Shown one piece after another: positions 61,735 through 64,000 of a stretch of DNA of 64,000 bases; position 1 is the stretch's first letter, and each line of letters starts with the position of its first letter. The notes under the pieces were generated by a model, which worked only from the letters and a program-made list of their open reading frames with translations, was not told the DNA's origin and made no database searches. Source of the stretch: an uncultured Cohaesibacter sp. (GTDB lineage Bacteria > Pseudomonadota > Alphaproteobacteria > Rhizobiales > Cohaesibacteraceae). The stretch covers positions 2,802,501 through 2,866,500 of the forward strand of contig NZ_OY821667.1 of NCBI RefSeq assembly GCF_963682185.1, in the 5' to 3' direction. Both the position numbers and the translations under genes were made by a program.

Positions 61735-62502
61735 CTATGCAACTGCAACAGAGTCATCAATCCCTGCTTCTTCGTAGAGATCCTTGGCGAGCCAATCATA
61801 GCCGAAGAAATCTTTCACCTGATCAAGAGTGTCGCAAACCTTGGCCGAATAGAAATCGCGTTCGCCGTCCCTGGCTGTGTAGTCAATGCGGCGGCAGATA
61901 TATTTGCCGCCTTGGGTCTTGTAAAGGCCATAGCTCCTACAACGATCGCGTTGGTCACTATAGTCAAGACCTGCAGCCTGATTGTCAGAGCTTGCAACAC
62001 TCGCAAGACACTGGCCGGTAAAAAGCAAGCTCGGAGCATCATCAACCTTGAGTTTGTAGGTCGCCACTTCTGAGTTTTCATCGACATCAATGTCGGTTAC
62101 CTGCTCAATGATCAACTTGCTATAATCGACGTCTGAAAATGCGCAAGGCAGATTGGGCGCGAGCTCATCGATGTCCATTTCAGACCCGTTGTCGTCGATT
62201 ATCGACGCTCCTTTCAAAACCCAGACGTCGCCTATACCATCTGTTGTTGTTGTAAGGGAGGCCGGATCGTGATCGTCGTAGCCAAAGTACTCTGAATAGG
62301 TAACTTCAATACCTCCGTGCTCTGAGACTTTGGATGCCCAACCCAAGACACGAGGGATCACGACATCCCTGTAGACCTGCTTCTGACCGTCCCATGTTGT
62401 GCTGTGATGTTTAAATTCGTCCATAACCTCGTGGAATTGGCTCTGGTTCCAGTCACCGCGGGCAAGCATTTGTTTGAATTCTTCGAAAGGGATTTGTCTC
62501 AT
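61735..62502 (-). CDS. Acidic protein of unknown function near the origin
   Basis: A 255-residue acidic protein (pI clearly low from D/E content), no signal or membrane span. It starts RQIPFEEFKQMLARGDWNQ and ends FFGYDWLAKDLYEEAGIDD. Two cysteines lie in FTGQCLASVASSDNQ and YICRRIDYTARDGERDFYSA. RBS AGGACA, own terminator. I do not recognise the family. Closeness to the replication gene suggests a plasmid maintenance or DNA-related role, but nothing in the sequence proves it. Confidence 0.6.
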   Translation of the reverse strand: MRQIPFEEFKQMLARGDWNQSQFHEVMDEFKHHSTTWDGQKQVYRDVVIPRVLGWASKVSEHGGIEVTYSEYFGYDDHDPASLTTTTDGIGDVWVLKGASIIDDNGSEMDIDELAPNLPCAFSDVDYSKLIIEQVTDIDVDENSEVATYKLKVDDAPSLLFTGQCLASVASSDNQAAGLDYSDQRDRCRSYGLYKTQGGKYICRRIDYTARDGERDFYSAKVCDTLDQVKDFFGYDWLAKDLYEEAGIDDSVAVA

Positions 62503-62705
62503 CGTTTTGTCCTATTCCCGGAATTTCCGCCGGAGCAGTTGCAGAATTATTCCTGCAATCAGGAAGTAGGTCCGTTTTGATTCAAACAAAAATAATTATT
62601 AATATTTTTTTAAATTTCGAATGGTGCTTTGATTTATAATGATTTTTTTGGATCAATTGTCTTGTCTCTACGATTTTTCAGGCGAGGCAGGCTCTGGTAT
62701 GGGTT
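62503..62705. other. AT-rich spacer
   Basis: Very AT-rich around 62578-62650 with A/T runs. It probably carries the promoter of the 255-residue gene and the 3' end of the initiator message. No gene seen. Confidence 0.4.
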
Positions 62706-63467
62706 TTATTTTGCTGCCAATGCGGAGCTTTTGGCGTCAGGCTGGTAATTTCTGATCGAAATGACGATTTTCTCGTTCTTGTTTAAATATTTTTTCTTCT
62801 TCACGGAGTATATAAGGTCATATCCTATGATCTTGTTAAGTCTTGAAACGGACCTTTGCACCTTTTGAGTGACCGCTGGGTTTCTGGAAATTCCATATTC
62901 TTCCTTTAATGTGTCTACATTTAAGATAAATTGCTTGTTGCTCATATTTTTTACGATTGTTGCCTTGAGATATATTTTGATATCAAAAATATCTGTGATC
63001 TCTACAATATCTCTCAACTCGACATATGCATAATTTGATGGGGCAATCATCTCCGCCTTGATGGTTTCCTGCACATCCCATTCAAGGTAATCGACACCCT
63101 CTTCTTTCACAAAGCGAATGGTATGAAGCAGAGGGTCGCTTTCCAATTCGGCCCGTCTGTTGCAAATGTCGATGAGGACGTGAATTTTCTTGATCAGCTC
63201 GCAATTTGAACGATAGGCTGCAAACCCCGATGCTTTTCGCAGGAATCCCAGATAGATCCGATAGGGTGGGATCACATCTCGCCGGAGATTATGACTGCTG
63301 AACCAAAGCAATGCGATTAATATGCGGGTAGCTGGCCCATTTAGGCCCGTCATGGAATGGATGATGTTGCAAACCATGCCGGGCAACGGATAACTAGGTT
63401 TGATATTAAGCTCTTGAGCGACGTATTCCAGCGAGGTCGAGGATAGTGATTTATTGCGTGATGCCAT
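62706..63467 (-). CDS. Putative plasmid replication initiator
   Basis: A 253-residue protein from ATG 63467 (GTG 63491 possible). The middle (VRQ-like LIALLWFSSHNLRRDVIPPYRIYLGFLRKASGFAAYRSNCELIKKI) and the C-terminal half (VELRDIVEITDIFDIKIYLKATIVKNMSNKQFILNVDTLKEEYGI and a basic KKKKYLNKNEK tail) resemble the two winged-helix domains of Rep_3/RepB-type initiators. Five 21-bp-spaced repeats lie upstream on the far side of its start. An initiator binding those iterons is the best reading, but the family match is weak by eye. Confidence 0.6.
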   Translation of the reverse strand: MASRNKSLSSTSLEYVAQELNIKPSYPLPGMVCNIIHSMTGLNGPATRILIALLWFSSHNLRRDVIPPYRIYLGFLRKASGFAAYRSNCELIKKIHVLIDICNRRAELESDPLLHTIRFVKEEGVDYLEWDVQETIKAEMIAPSNYAYVELRDIVEITDIFDIKIYLKATIVKNMSNKQFILNVDTLKEEYGISRNPAVTQKVQRSVSRLNKIIGYDLIYSVKKKKYLNKNEKIVISIRNYQPDAKSSALAAK

Positions 63468-63822
63468 GTCTTTGTCCAGAATTCTTGTCACTCATGCTAC
63501 ATGGGGTCGTTTCAGTGGCAAACAAAACAGTATTTACATCCTGAACCGGAAAAAGCTGCCTTGCTGCGAATCCGAGAAGATGTGTCCTCAAAAGCCTCTT
63601 TCTCCAAGACACATTACCTAGTTAGGAAATGAAGGTGCCATGTAACAATTACCAAGGACAAGAACACATCCTTTCTCATCGCTTCTGTGTATTCTTATAT
63701 ATTCGGTTTGATTCTGAACAATTATAAAATCATTTAATGAGTTGAGATTTAACAATAGATCCAAATGTATACGGAAGAATTGGTCACAATTTTCTTACTT
63801 TCTGTCACAGTTTTGAAGCATT
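63468..63822. other. AT-rich region between initiator and iterons
   Basis: Holds the initiator promoter. An inverted repeat ATGTGTC/GACACAT (63580-63586, 63608-63614) could be an autoregulatory site. The stretch 63690-63765 is strongly AT-rich and is a candidate strand-opening element. No clear DnaA box was found by eye. Confidence 0.45.
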
Positions 63823-63927
63823 CGATCAAGCTTTTTAGCCATTGGATCAATCTTTTTTCAGAACGGATCAACCTTTTTTCAGAACGGATCAATCTTTTTT
63901 CGGAATGGATCAAACTTTTCCGCGTAG
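63823..63927 (+). repeat. Five iterons with 21-bp period
   Basis: (C/G)GATCAA cores begin at 63823, 63844, 63865, 63886 and 63907, each exactly 21 bp apart. Each is followed by (N)CTTTT(TTC) and, in the inner copies, an AGAAC or GGAAT linker. The spacing of two helical turns puts all sites on one DNA face, as in iteron plasmid origins. The translated frame across it (63765-63962) only reflects the repeat. Confidence 0.85.
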
Positions 63928-64000
63928 GCCTTATTTTTAGACCAGGCTTTCGGTATTGCTGAATAACCGGCGTGTAGTATGTTCTTCGGATGGGAGGAAC

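Noticed and set aside
63823-63927. CRISPR array
   Set aside because: Repeats are about 10-20 bp with no unique spacers of equal size and no cas genes; the 21-bp period fits iterons.
63765-63962. Open frame of 65 codons with SERINLF-like repeats
   Set aside because: The peptide repeat is just the translation of the 21-bp iterons; no ribosome site and no family.

Overview
The window looks like part of an alphaproteobacterial accessory replicon. The gene families (rhamnose and xyloside uptake, RND pumps, many SDR/AKR enzymes with AraC/LysR/TetR regulators) and moderate GC fit marine Hyphomicrobiales-like bacteria. The exact lineage cannot be fixed from sequence alone. The right end has a candidate iteron origin: a winged-helix-type initiator gene (62706-63467), AT-rich DNA, and five direct repeats with exact 21-bp spacing (63823-63927). 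Next to it lie addiction-type genes: hipBA, and a brnA antitoxin whose brnT toxin is broken.

Layout. 0.7-2.8 kb: three consecutive decayed genes (aldo/keto reductase, Tat-signal flavodoxin, DUF4405-like membrane protein). 2.8-7.0 kb: a 6-deoxyhexose (rhamnose-type) module with an AraC regulator, RhaT, RhaM and an unusual L-fucose/L-arabinose-isomerase-like enzyme. 7.1-8.4 kb: an IS6-family element joined to an IS481-like remnant. 8.3-16.6 kb: an RND efflux operon, whose outer-membrane factor carries a nonsense codon, divergent from a CpxRA-like two-component system. 17.3-25.1 kb: an alpha-xyloside module (GH31 alpha-xylosidase, ABC importer, divergent LacI regulator with a perfect operator). 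25.1-27.6 kb: insertion-sequence debris with an sbcC remnant. 27.6-38.4 kb: a long minus-strand array with helical DUF6781-like proteins, a second RND pump and adaptor, a Crp/Fnr regulator, a TetR regulator, a CDC48-like double AAA ATPase and a multi-pass membrane protein.

38.5-42.4 kb: a Tat-signal alcohol dehydrogenase and two SDRs divergent from an AraC regulator. 42.8-47.8 kb: an IclR-controlled RraA-like / PrpF-like / aconitase-family operon, probably for a tricarboxylic or 2-oxo-acid. 47.9-51.2 kb: a sulfatase-maturase remnant, DUF2000 with Lrp/AsnC, and TetR with DUF1992. 51.2-58.3 kb: AKR and SDRs divergent from LysR plus a hot-dog dehydratase, then quinone reductase and EamA exporter divergent from AraC. 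58.3-64 kb: toxin-antitoxin genes, unknown small genes and the origin.

Two window-wide features stand out. First, at least nine loci are broken by nonsense codons, frameshifts or truncation, and all three stop codons are involved. Second, a degenerate intergenic repeat family of roughly 100-280 bp occurs at least seven times, and several copies sit exactly where a gene is truncated. No rRNA, tRNA or CRISPR array was seen.
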